Source: an uncultured Clostridia bacterium
Lineage (GTDB): Bacteria; Bacillota; Clostridia; Oscillospirales; Acutalibacteraceae
Reading direction: 5' to 3'
Length of the DNA: 64,000 bases
Assembly: GCA_944384835.1 (NCBI GenBank)
Contig: CALWUU010000002.1
Location: forward strand, 1-64,000
The position numbers were made by a program, and so were the translations under genes. The notes beneath the pieces are model-generated. The model ran no database searches. It worked only from the letters and a program-made list of their open reading frames with translations, and was not told where the DNA came from. Each line of letters begins with the position of its first letter. Position 1 is the stretch's first letter. This document shows positions 54,349-62,529 of this stretch, in pieces.

Positions 54349-55077
54349 ATGAAATGTTTGGTATTAACGCGACGGAAGATGCTTACCATATGCGCTTGCT
54401 TTGTGGTTTGCTGTTTAGCAGTTGTATTTTCTGTGAAAGGAATTCAATCGGTACAAACGGCTTATTCACAAAAAGTACCAATTTATTCTGTTCCAACTCC
54501 TGATAAACAAGTAGCTCTGACATTTGACTGTGCTTGGGATATTGACCATACGGAGGAATATATTGAAATATTGCAGAAGTATCAAATTGAAGCCACCTTT
54601 TTTATCACAGGAGCATGGGCAGAAACATATACAAATGCAGTAAAACAAATTTCACAGTCCGGTTATGAAATTGGGAATTTAGGAAATACCTATGAAAGAA
54701 TACCGCAGCTGTCTCAGGCTGATATGATGACAAATTTAATGCAGTGTAACGAAACATTAAAAAAAGTCACAGGAAAAGCCCCTGCTTTATTTCGGCCGCC
54801 CTACGGAGATTATAATGCTCTGTTACTGGAGACTGCAAATACATTAGAAATGCAAACAATACAATGGGATATTGACAGTTTTGACCAGCATAATACAACA
54901 GCGCAAGATGTTGCTGACAAAGTGATAAAAGAAGTAAAAAGCGGTTCTATCATTCTTTTGCATAATCGTTCTAATTTAACTTTAGAGTCATTGCCATATA
55001 TAATACAGGCTTTGCAAAGTGAAGGCTATGAAATTGTTTCAGTTTCTCAGCTTATGAGAAATGCATCTCAATTGTAA
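54349..55077 (+). CDS. PdaB-like polysaccharide deacetylase homologue with altered metal site
   Basis: 242 residues: a signal anchor (about 11-30) and a NodB homology domain. The TFDCAWD motif (D60, W63) and the RPPYGDYN motif match the sporulation PdaB/YbaN branch, which acts in cortex or spore integrity, and SGSIILLHN gives the late His (H205). The zinc-binding second motif, normally with two His (as GSHGYxH), reads GNLGNTYERI: L111 and Y115 replace both. It may be catalytically inactive, or use a different site. ATGGAGGG precedes the ATG at 54349. Neighbouring genes are also sporulation-related. Confidence 0.8.
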   Translation: MKCLVLTRRKMLTICACFVVCCLAVVFSVKGIQSVQTAYSQKVPIYSVPTPDKQVALTFDCAWDIDHTEEYIEILQKYQIEATFFITGAWAETYTNAVKQISQSGYEIGNLGNTYERIPQLSQADMMTNLMQCNETLKKVTGKAPALFRPPYGDYNALLLETANTLEMQTIQWDIDSFDQHNTTAQDVADKVIKEVKSGSIILLHNRSNLTLESLPYIIQALQSEGYEIVSVSQLMRNASQL

Positions 55078-55087
55078 AATGAATCAT

Positions 55088-55121
55088 TTAAAAACCGCAC
55101 TGATTGACGGTGCTGTTTTTA
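55088..55121 (+). terminator. Probable terminator
   Basis: AAAACC-GCACTG, loop, CGGTGC-TGTTTTTATTT; one internal mismatch. Confidence 0.65.
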
Positions 55122-55199
55122 TTTAGGATAAAAGTTTTACACATATTTTCCTGAATTTTACAAATAATAAAGTTTAGATTGAGAGGGGAGAATACGTGT

Positions 55200-55739
55200 A
55201 TGGTTCCAATTTATATTTTTGGAAACGATGAAGATGAAACTTTGGGAAGGATATTAGAAGCTGTATTATCATCATTTGGTACAACAATTTATACGACAAA
55301 TAAAAACGCATCGGTTCCGGATCAAAATTGTGATTTTTGTATCACTGAACTGGAGGACTGTAAGAGCTTAAATGATACATTGGGAATTGCTGTTTTTAAA
55401 AAAAGTTTTGTACCAAAAGAGCCTGTGACATTACCGAATCACTGCATTTCTGTGATAGATTCTAATCATGATAAATTAAAAGAGCAATTTTGTAAAACAG
55501 GTCAAATTGTTGTAACTTGTGGTACCAAGGTAACCGATACCTTTAGTATATCCAGTTTGGATGAAAATCAAGCATCTGTAAGCTTACAGCGAACTTTAAA
55601 AGCAATAAACGGTAAAGTAATAGAGCCTTGTGAAATCACCATGCATATTACCAAGCCGTACCATCCAAATAAAGTTTTGGCTGCTGCGGCTGTTTTACTA
55701 TTAGCCGGTATCCCATGGGATTCACCATTTTATGTATAA
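55200..55739 (+). CDS. Unknown Cys-containing protein beside spore genes
   Basis: 179 residues, not recognised. Seven Cys residues are scattered, three of them in NCDFCITELEDC. A strand-rich middle (GQIVVTCGTKVTDTFSISSL) and a hydrophobic C-terminal segment (NKVLAAAAVLLLAG then IPWDSPFYV) are visible; no signal peptide. AGAGGGGAG lies 9 bases before the ATG at 55200; a TTG 21 bases earlier overlaps that site. It lies between the PdaB-like gene and the SASP gene, so a sporulation-linked role is possible, but only context suggests it. Confidence 0.7.
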   Translation: MVPIYIFGNDEDETLGRILEAVLSSFGTTIYTTNKNASVPDQNCDFCITELEDCKSLNDTLGIAVFKKSFVPKEPVTLPNHCISVIDSNHDKLKEQFCKTGQIVVTCGTKVTDTFSISSLDENQASVSLQRTLKAINGKVIEPCEITMHITKPYHPNKVLAAAAVLLLAGIPWDSPFYV

Positions 55740-55757
55740 AATTGGAAAAATTTTTTC

Positions 55758-55786
55758 GTATAATATCAATGAATGCGCTCATAATA
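55758..55786 (+). promoter_or_regulatory. Sigma-G-type promoter for the SASP gene
   Basis: GTATA, 17 bases, CATAATA: this fits the forespore sigma-G consensus (GHATR, 17-18, CATNNTA) at all fixed positions, 60 bases before the SASP start. Confidence 0.65.
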
Positions 55787-55845
55787 GTAAGGCAAACGCA
55801 AATACAAAAGTTTGAAAACAAAAGAAAAAAAGGAGTGCTTATACT

Positions 55846-56037
55846 ATGTCTAAGAATAAAATTGTTGTTCCAGAAGCAAGAGAAGCTATGGATCGTTTCA
55901 AAATGGAGGCTGCTGCTGAAGTTGGCGTTAACCTAAAACAAGGTTACAACGGTGACTTGACTTCCAAACAAGCTGGTTCTGTTGGCGGTCAAATGGTTAA
56001 AAAAATGATCGAGCAATACGAACAAAGCGCAAAATAA
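55846..56037 (+). CDS. Alpha/beta-type small acid-soluble spore protein
   Basis: 63 residues. It shows the SASP signatures: VPEAREAMDRFKMEAAAEVGV at the start, including the E-A germination-protease site region, and GYNGDLTSKQAGSVGGQMVKKMI near the C-terminus. Such proteins coat DNA in the forespore, protecting it from UV and heat, and are degraded on germination. AAAAGGAG lies before the ATG. It is direct evidence that the organism sporulates. Confidence 0.96.
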   Translation: MSKNKIVVPEAREAMDRFKMEAAAEVGVNLKQGYNGDLTSKQAGSVGGQMVKKMIEQYEQSAK

Positions 56038-56051
56038 GTTTTGTTATCATA

Positions 56052-56086
56052 AAAAAGGCGGTATCCGATAGGATATCGCCTTTTAA
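56052..56086 (+). terminator. Terminator after the SASP gene
   Basis: AAAAGGCG-TATCC and GGATA-CGCCTTTT pair around a GATA loop (one bulged base on each side), followed by AAT. Confidence 0.85.
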
Positions 56087-56412
56087 TATTGTCAAAGGAA
56101 TAGTAAAAAAACGAATCAATCAAATGATTGCCTTAAAATGGAATCATTGCTTCTTTTTTATATGGTGCATATAGCAATTTCTAGATGATTTACAGATGTA
56201 TTTTCAGTATTTTCAACGTATCCAGGAAGAATTAAAATATTTTAAGTCTAATATTTATTTATCGCTGTATTTGTTTCATGAAATGTTTCATAGCGGTGTA
56301 CTATGGCAATGAAAGATATTTCTTGTGATGTATTTGTTTTGGAAATGATATTGGAGAAATTTTAGATTTCAATGTTGAACATCATATTTCCTTTTGGAAA
56401 CCAACCAATTTT

Positions 56413-56619
56413 CTATATTTGTGCTGGGAGTTTATCAAACAAACCAAAGTTCAACTCCCAACGGCGATAGTCATCAATATTACCATGGAAATGAAACAGG
56501 AGATAATGGACAGCATGGTTCATAGTTAGAACGGTAATGCGGTGCCCCCTTTTAATATCGTAAGTTGTCCAGCCGAAATCTTTCGGAAAACATGGTTTGA
56601 ATTGGTGCAGTAGATATTT
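56413..56619 (-). pseudogene. Possible gene remnant (68 open codons, no start)
   Basis: On the minus strand 68 codons stay open between stops, reading plausibly (FPKDFGWTTYDIKRGHR ... NIDDYRRWELNFGLF). There is no start with a ribosome site; further open stretches with in-frame stops continue below it. The opposite strand is also open for about 66 codons (ending at the TAG at 56527) over part of the same DNA, so the orientation is uncertain. I cannot name a family. Confidence 0.3.
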
Positions 56620-56688
56620 TCATACCAGCAATAGCTGCTTCGTTTCGATGAAAAAACAGAAAGTCCTTATTTTTTATTCTTCCATAAA

Positions 56689-56732
56689 GAAGACTGAATA
56701 CCTAACAGATATTCAGTCTTCGGTTATTTTTC
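56689..56732 (+). terminator. Terminator-like hairpin
   Basis: GAAGACTGAATA and TATTCAGTCTTC, perfect 12-bp stem, then GGTTATTTTT. No intact gene ends just before it, which suggests a lost gene or small RNA. Confidence 0.55.
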
Positions 56733-56831
56733 TATAGAAACTATCATGTAACAGATGCTATGTTAACAAAGTTTTTTAATACGATTCATATTCAAAACAT
56801 ATAATATACATATTTTCAGGATAAAATAAAG

Positions 56832-56860
56832 GACAAGCTATGATCAAATGATAGCTTGTC
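56832..56860 (-). terminator. Terminator of the BofC-like gene
   Basis: GACAAGCTAT and ATAGCTTGTC, 10-bp stem; on the minus strand it is followed by CTTTATTTTAT. Confidence 0.8.
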
Positions 56861-56877
56861 TTTGTATTGCAAAAAAA

Positions 56878-57285
56878 TTAACTAATATAGTCTTCCAGAA
56901 TAATTTGAACTTCACCTTGAGAATTTGCTGTAATACCTTTTTTCAGTAACTCTTGATCCTCTTCTGGCAATGTGCTCAAAGAAACGTTAACTTCTTTATA
57001 AGGGTGTGTTTCATCATTTAAAAACACGCCGATATGTCCATTATATTCTTTAATGGTGTAAATATTTGATTGACTTGTCATAGTCGTAATATTGCTGTTA
57101 TCGGTATGCGAAGCTGCACTTTCTTGACTTGAATTCTGATTTGAGGTAAAATGGGTTTGTTCACTAGTAACATTTTCAGGTGCATTTTGAGGAATGGTAA
57201 GGAATACTACCAGAATAACAATTCCTATCAATAAAACCACAGCGATACTTAATGTAATAGAATAGGATTTCTTCAATTTGACCAT
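56878..57285 (-). CDS. BofC C-terminal-domain-like membrane protein
   Basis: 135 residues: one N-terminal membrane anchor (about 10-31), a Ser/Thr/Asn-rich linker (about 35-74), and a C-terminal domain of about 60 residues (IYTIKEYNGHIGVFLND ... STLPEEDQELLKKGI ... EVQIILEDY). This domain type is common in clostridia and is similar to the C-terminal domain of BofC, which in Bacillus restrains SpoIVB signalling to the SpoIVFAB complex; the assignment is from memory of the pattern. Short beside Bacillus BofC (about 170 residues). Ribosome site is moderate (GAAAGG). SpoIVFA/FB are encoded at 6.5-8 kb of the same window. Confidence 0.6.
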   Translation of the reverse strand: MVKLKKSYSITLSIAVVLLIGIVILVVFLTIPQNAPENVTSEQTHFTSNQNSSQESAASHTDNSNITTMTSQSNIYTIKEYNGHIGVFLNDETHPYKEVNVSLSTLPEEDQELLKKGITANSQGEVQIILEDYIS

Positions 57286-57314
57286 ACCTGCCTTTCTTTG
57301 CTAATTAGGACAAT

Positions 57315-57343
57315 TTTATATCTTTGGTGCTAGTATGGCTCAA
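57315..57343 (-). promoter_or_regulatory. Candidate promoter of the BofC-like gene
   Basis: On the minus strand: TTGAGC, 17 bases, TATAAA. Confidence 0.45.
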
Positions 57344-57437
57344 AATTGGAAATATATGCATAGGAAAAATGAGAGATTTGTTTTATTTCAATTATTTGAT
57401 TGTTTCAGATAATTGCTGCATTATTGAGGTGAATTGA

Positions 57438-59699
57438 TTGAAAAAATCTGATATGAATCAGTATGGGTTAAAGCCTGTACCGAACCCGAAAGGTAACAAC
57501 GCCGGCAAAGCAGTAGGAAAAGCGGCTTCCCGTGTGGTAATTACCATTGCAAGTTTATTTTTTGGTACGCTGCTTATCATAGGCATTTTTTTGTTCTCTT
57601 ATGTAATGAGTCTAAGAGGAGAAGAAATAGACATTGATTTGCATTCTTTGAATTTAGACTATACAAGTTTTATTTACGTAAATGATGAATCCGGTAATCC
57701 TGTAGAGTATAAAAGCTTATATGGTGGAGAAAGCAACCGTATTTGGGTAGATTATCAGGATATTCCCCAATATATGAAAGATGCAATGGTCGCTATTGAG
57801 GATAAACGTTTTTGGGAACACAACGGTGTTGACTGGTGGAGAACACTGAGCGCTGCAGGAAATTTGCTGTTTTCCGGAGGCAGTTACGGTGGTTCTACCA
57901 TTACCCAGCAGTTAATAAAAAATCTTACAGGTGAAAATGATGTAAGTATTTCCCGTAAATTAAAAGAGATTTTCAGAGCGGAAAATTTGGAAAAAAAGTA
58001 TACCAAAGAAGAAATTTTGGAATGTTATTTAAATGTTGTTAACTTTGGCAGCGGCTGTAAAGGTGTACAAGCTGCAGCAAATCTTTATTTCGGAAAGGAT
58101 ATCAAGGATTGCAGTTTGGCAGAATGTGCAGCTATTGCTGGTATCACACAGAATCCGTATGCGTATTCTCCTATGAATTTCCCGGAACAAAATAAGGAGC
58201 GTCAGCAAACCGTTCTGTCTGAAATGTACGATCAGGAGAAAATTACAAAAGAAGAATACGATCAGGCAATGGCCGAATCTGAAAATATGAATTTTGTATT
58301 TCAAGAAGCAACTGAAACAGGTGCAGACGATACTATCAACAATTGGTATATTGATACGATGATTCAAGATGTGGTTGCTGACTTGCAGTCAGAATTGGGC
58401 TATACAGCTGAAGATGCCCAAAATATGATTTATTATGGCGGTTTAAAAATCTATTCAGCTATGGATTCAAATGCTCAGGATTTGGCTGAAAGTGCAGTAG
58501 AAAACGACCGTAACTTAAACAGTGACCCGGATATGCAGTGCGGTGTTTATATGATGGACTATACCGGTCGTGTACTTGCCATTGTGGGCAGCAGTGATGA
58601 AAAAGAAGGTAATATGTGGTTTAATTATGCAACGGACGCACAACGTCAGCCGGGTTCTGCTTTTAAACCAATTGCTGCCTATGCGCCTGCCATTGATGAA
58701 GGATTGATTCATTATTCCAGTATTCTTCAGGACGAACCGATTCCGAATTATTTTGATGACGGTACTGCAGGACCTAATAACTATGATCATCAATTCAGAG
58801 GTCCTGTAACAGTGCAGCAGGCAATACAGCTATCGTATAACCCTCCTGCTGTTCGGGTTTATCGGGATCTTGGTCCGCAAAATGCTTATAATTTCTTAAC
58901 ACAAAAACTAGGCTTTACAACCTTGATTGGCGGCGGCATTGACGACAGCAACTTGAGTGTTGCGATTGGTGGTTTGCACTATGGTACAACAGTAAAAGAG
59001 ATGACAGCTGCATTCCAAATTTTTGGTAACGGCGGTCAATATAATGAACCTTATACTTACTATTATGTAGAAGATCATGACGGTAATGTGATTTTGGACA
59101 ACCGTAATAATACTTCAACCCAAGCGATTAAATCTTCCACTGCAACCATTATGCAAAAATTACTGACAACCGTTGTAACACAAGGTACCGGTACCGGTGC
59201 AGGTGTGACAGGCTGGCAAATTTTTGGTAAAACAGGTACTACTGATATTGACGACAACAGCTATTTTGTTGGCGGATCACCGTACGCTGTAATTGGCGTT
59301 TGGACTGGTTACCAGAATCCAAGCCGTTTGAGAAATACAAACGCTTCTAAAAGTGTATTCAGAACTTTGATGGCAAGCTATTTGAATACAAAAGAATTAA
59401 AGCAATTTACAACAGATTCTAACGTTGTATCTGCTGTTTACTGTACGCAAAGCGGTAATTTAGCTGGTGCAGGCTGTACGAGTACGGCAACTGGTTGGTA
59501 TGAAAGAAATAATATGCCATCTACATGTACACAACATGCTGCAGATACAACATCTTCCGTTTCGGAAGAGGAAAATGCAGAGAATTCTTCCGGTAGTACG
59601 AGCAGTTCTGAAAGCGGCTCGTCTTCCGGTTCATCCAGTTCATCATCTAGCTCAAGCTCCGGCGGGGCATCATCTTCATCCTCTTCACCAGCTGCTTAA
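57438..59699 (+). CDS. Class A penicillin-binding protein (PBP1A-like)
   Basis: 753 residues: a short cytosolic tail, membrane anchor (about 33-57), GT51 glycosyltransferase domain with catalytic Glu (E121 in AIEDKRFWEHNGVDWWRT) and GGSTITQQLIKN, then a transpeptidase domain with active-site S407 and K410 (SAFK), S466-Y-N and K598-T-G. A C-terminal tail of about 50 residues is dominated by Ser with some Gly and Glu. It polymerises and cross-links peptidoglycan. TTG start with TGAGGTGA upstream. Nearby spore genes suggest, but do not prove, a sporulation role. Confidence 0.95.
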   Translation: MKKSDMNQYGLKPVPNPKGNNAGKAVGKAASRVVITIASLFFGTLLIIGIFLFSYVMSLRGEEIDIDLHSLNLDYTSFIYVNDESGNPVEYKSLYGGESNRIWVDYQDIPQYMKDAMVAIEDKRFWEHNGVDWWRTLSAAGNLLFSGGSYGGSTITQQLIKNLTGENDVSISRKLKEIFRAENLEKKYTKEEILECYLNVVNFGSGCKGVQAAANLYFGKDIKDCSLAECAAIAGITQNPYAYSPMNFPEQNKERQQTVLSEMYDQEKITKEEYDQAMAESENMNFVFQEATETGADDTINNWYIDTMIQDVVADLQSELGYTAEDAQNMIYYGGLKIYSAMDSNAQDLAESAVENDRNLNSDPDMQCGVYMMDYTGRVLAIVGSSDEKEGNMWFNYATDAQRQPGSAFKPIAAYAPAIDEGLIHYSSILQDEPIPNYFDDGTAGPNNYDHQFRGPVTVQQAIQLSYNPPAVRVYRDLGPQNAYNFLTQKLGFTTLIGGGIDDSNLSVAIGGLHYGTTVKEMTAAFQIFGNGGQYNEPYTYYYVEDHDGNVILDNRNNTSTQAIKSSTATIMQKLLTTVVTQGTGTGAGVTGWQIFGKTGTTDIDDNSYFVGGSPYAVIGVWTGYQNPSRLRNTNASKSVFRTLMASYLNTKELKQFTTDSNVVSAVYCTQSGNLAGAGCTSTATGWYERNNMPSTCTQHAADTTSSVSEEENAENSSGSTSSSESGSSSGSSSSSSSSSSGGASSSSSSPAA

Positions 59700-59708
59700 T
59701 CGGAGGAT

Positions 59709-59743
59709 AAAAAAGTGTCTGCATATTTGCAGACACTTTTTTA
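59709..59743 (+). terminator. Terminator after the PBP gene
   Basis: AAAAAAGTGTCTGCA and TGCAGACACTTTTTT, a long perfect stem with a short loop. Confidence 0.93.
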
Positions 59744-59813
59744 GTTGTTTTTTATCCGTATACACAGATGCTTCATTAATCATGTTGAAAATAAAAATTT
59801 TTATAAATTTTCA

Positions 59814-59842
59814 TTGCAAGATTCGTTTAAATATGATAAACT
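59814..59842 (+). promoter_or_regulatory. Promoter for the ACT-hom-thrB-lysC operon
   Basis: TTGCAA, 17 bases, TAAACT with TATGA before the -10. Confidence 0.6.
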
Positions 59843-59881
59843 GTTCATTGTGAGCAAACAATCGTATACAGGTGGTGGACA

Positions 59882-60322
59882 ATGAAACATTCTGCTTTTC
59901 TTTTAGTAAATCAAGAGGTACTGCCTCAAGTGTTTACAAAAGTAATTCAAGCAAAAGAATATTTGAGAACTGCACAAGCTTCCAGCACTACAGAAGCGGC
60001 AAAAATGGCAGGTATTTCCCGCAGTGTATTTTATAAGTATAAAGATGCTGTGTATCCATACCATGGAAAAACAGAAAAACAAATTGTTACCATCCAAGTA
60101 GTGTTATATGATAGACCGGGAGTATTAATGGCGGTTATTTCTGCTTTTTATAATGAAGGTGCCAATATTTTGACCATTAATCAAAATATTCCTGTAAACG
60201 GAACAGCCTTGGTTTCTATTTCATGCCAAGTAGATTATTTAAAAGGTTCTATGGATGATTTACTGCTGCATTTAAAACGAGTAAACGGTGTGCAGCGTAT
60301 TGAGCATATTACAGGCGAATAA
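59882..60322 (+). CDS. ACT domain protein (UPF0735/PheB-like)
   Basis: 146 residues. An N-terminal helix-turn-helix-like part (TEAAKMAGISRSVFYKYKDA) is followed by an ACT domain (VVLYDRPGVLMAVISAFYNEGANILTINQ), the amino-acid-sensing fold. Length and layout match the UPF0735 family, including Bacillus PheB. Being first gene of the hom-thrB-lysC operon, it may be an amino-acid-responsive regulator of it (inference). GGTGGTGG precedes the ATG. Confidence 0.88.
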   Translation: MKHSAFLLVNQEVLPQVFTKVIQAKEYLRTAQASSTTEAAKMAGISRSVFYKYKDAVYPYHGKTEKQIVTIQVVLYDRPGVLMAVISAFYNEGANILTINQNIPVNGTALVSISCQVDYLKGSMDDLLLHLKRVNGVQRIEHITGE

Positions 60323-60339
60323 ATAAAGAGGTGTAAATA

Positions 60340-61584
60340 ATGATTGAGATTGCAATTTTGGGTCATGGCGTGGTTGGTTCGGGTGTAGTGGAAGTGTTGG
60401 CTTCCCATAAAGACAGCATTTTAAAACGAGCACAAAATGAAATTAATATTAAATATATTTTAGATTTAAAAGAATTTCCTGACAGTCCATTTGCAGACCG
60501 TTTTACAAAGAATTTTGATGATATTATCCAAGATGATGATGTAAAAATTGTGGTTGAGGTAATGGGAGGATTGCACCCTGCATTTGAATTTGTAAAGCAA
60601 TGTTTGGAAAAAGGAAAAAGTGTTGTTACCTCCAATAAAGAATTAGTTGCTTCCAAAGGTGCAGAGTTATTAAAAATAGCAAAAGACAAGAATGTGAATT
60701 TTTTATTTGAAGCAAGTGTTGGGGGAGGTATTCCAATTATCCGCCCTCTCCATCAATGTCTTGCTGCAAATGACGTGATTGAAATTGCCGGTATTTTAAA
60801 TGGTACCACCAACTTTATTTTGACCAAAATGATTCGTGATCAAATGTCTTTTGAAGATGCGCTGGCACTTGCACAGAAATTAGGATATGCAGAACGAAAT
60901 CCTGCTGCTGATATTGAAGGTGATGATGCTTGCCGTAAAATTTGTATTTTGGCTTCGCTTGCTTTTGGTAAACATGTTTACCCGGATCAGGTACATACAG
61001 AGGGGATTACAAAGGTTACACTAGGTGATGTAGAATATGCAGAAGCTTGGGGCGGCGTGATTAAACTGATTGGCAGAGTAAAAATGATGGATGATGGCAG
61101 AATTCAAATTATTGTTTGTCCAATGCTGATTCCAAGAGAAAGCCAGTTAGCAAATGTTGACGATGTTTTTAACGGCATTTTGGTGCGCGGAGACGCGACT
61201 GGTGATGTGGTATTTTACGGAAAAGGCGCGGGTAAGCTGCCAACAGCAAGCGCAGTAGTAGCAGATGTCATTGACTGTGCAAAGCATATGCATGCAAGAA
61301 AGAATCTGTTTTGGAGTGACAGCGTAGATAATTATGTTCAAGATTATTTGGATGATATCACTTCCATGTATATACGTGTAGCTTCTGATGATGTTTCGGC
61401 TGCAAAAACAGATGCGGAAGCTTTATTTGGAGCGGTAGAATTGTTGGTACAAAAAAATGCTCCTAAAAACGAATTGGCATTTGTAACACAGCCGATGAGA
61501 GAACGTGAGATTCAAGAAAAACTTGGTGCCTTGGAGAACAAAGGTGTAACAATTGCATCTACAATCCGCGTTGGTGATTTGTAA
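60340..61584 (+). CDS. hom: Homoserine dehydrogenase
   Basis: 414 residues. NAD(P) motif GHGVVGSGVVEVL, substrate region SNKELVA and GGGIPIIRPL, and AGILNGTTNFILTKM; a C-terminal ACT-type domain gives threonine feedback in relatives. It reduces aspartate semialdehyde to homoserine. AAAGAGGTG lies before the ATG. Confidence 0.96.
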   Translation: MIEIAILGHGVVGSGVVEVLASHKDSILKRAQNEINIKYILDLKEFPDSPFADRFTKNFDDIIQDDDVKIVVEVMGGLHPAFEFVKQCLEKGKSVVTSNKELVASKGAELLKIAKDKNVNFLFEASVGGGIPIIRPLHQCLAANDVIEIAGILNGTTNFILTKMIRDQMSFEDALALAQKLGYAERNPAADIEGDDACRKICILASLAFGKHVYPDQVHTEGITKVTLGDVEYAEAWGGVIKLIGRVKMMDDGRIQIIVCPMLIPRESQLANVDDVFNGILVRGDATGDVVFYGKGAGKLPTASAVVADVIDCAKHMHARKNLFWSDSVDNYVQDYLDDITSMYIRVASDDVSAAKTDAEALFGAVELLVQKNAPKNELAFVTQPMREREIQEKLGALENKGVTIASTIRVGDL

Positions 61585-61607
61585 TTCAAGCAGATAGGAA
61601 GAACAGA

Positions 61608-62504
61608 ATGATAAGTATTAAAGTTCCAGCAACCAGTGCTAACTTAGGTTCTGGTTTTGATTCCTTGGGAGTAGCTCTCAATTGGTATAATTATGTCTGG
61701 ATGGAGGAATCTAACCAAATTGAAATTTCATCAAAGGACAATGTGGAAATTCCGCAAGGAACAGATAATTTAGTTTATCAGGCGGCGGAGTTTGTATATA
61801 ACGCCTGTGGTAAGAAAATGCCGGGTTTGAAAATAATACAAGAAAACAACATTCCTATGGCAAGAGGAATGGGAAGCAGTTCAGCTTGCATTGTTGCCGG
61901 CATTACAGGTGCAAATGAATTATTAGGCAGACCTTTCGACCAAGATACGTTAATCAATTTTGCTTGTAAAATTGAAGGACATCCGGATAATACAACACCC
62001 GCTATTTTAGGAGGATTAACGGTTTCGGCTATGGATGCTGGCAAAGTTTACAGTGTTGGGACGCAAGTTTCAGACAAATTTCGCTTTGCTTTGCTGATTC
62101 CTGATTTTCAACTGAAAACAGAACAATCCCGTGCTACGCTGCCAATGCAATACAGTAAGCAAGACGCAGTTTATAATCTGTCTCGCAGTGCACTTATGGT
62201 AGCCTCTCTTTCTTGTGGAAAAGCAGAAAATTTACGTATTGCAGTGCAAGATAAACTGCATCAGCCTTTTAGAGTGGACTTGATTGAAAATTGTTCTGAA
62301 ATTTTTGAGCTTACTTATCAAAATGGCTCACTGGGTACTTATATCAGCGGAGCAGGACCATGCATTATGTCCATTATCGAAAGTGAAAATACAGCATATT
62401 ATAAGCGTATGATAAAACAATTGGAAGAACACGGCATAATCGGCTGGAAATTAGAAGTACTGGAGACTGACAGGGAAGGTACCAAAATTCTCCCAACCGT
62501 ATAA
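61608..62504 (+). CDS. thrB: Homoserine kinase
   Basis: 298 residues, GHMP kinase family. The N-terminal VPATSANLGSGFDSLG and the ATP-binding loop PMARGMGSSSACIVAG are typical, with a late GTYISGAGPCIMS. It makes O-phosphohomoserine, the substrate of ThrC, whose gene lies at 18.5 kb. Confidence 0.95.
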   Translation: MISIKVPATSANLGSGFDSLGVALNWYNYVWMEESNQIEISSKDNVEIPQGTDNLVYQAAEFVYNACGKKMPGLKIIQENNIPMARGMGSSSACIVAGITGANELLGRPFDQDTLINFACKIEGHPDNTTPAILGGLTVSAMDAGKVYSVGTQVSDKFRFALLIPDFQLKTEQSRATLPMQYSKQDAVYNLSRSALMVASLSCGKAENLRIAVQDKLHQPFRVDLIENCSEIFELTYQNGSLGTYISGAGPCIMSIIESENTAYYKRMIKQLEEHGIIGWKLEVLETDREGTKILPTV

Positions 62505-62529
62505 ACACAATATAAAGGAGACATGATTT

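Larger units (their letters stand above)
56038..56877. other. 0.84-kb region without an intact gene
   Basis: Contains the SASP terminator, gene-like debris on both strands at about 56180-56620, a hairpin at 56689-56732 and the terminator of the BofC-like gene. No complete ORF with a ribosome site was found. Confidence 0.6.
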
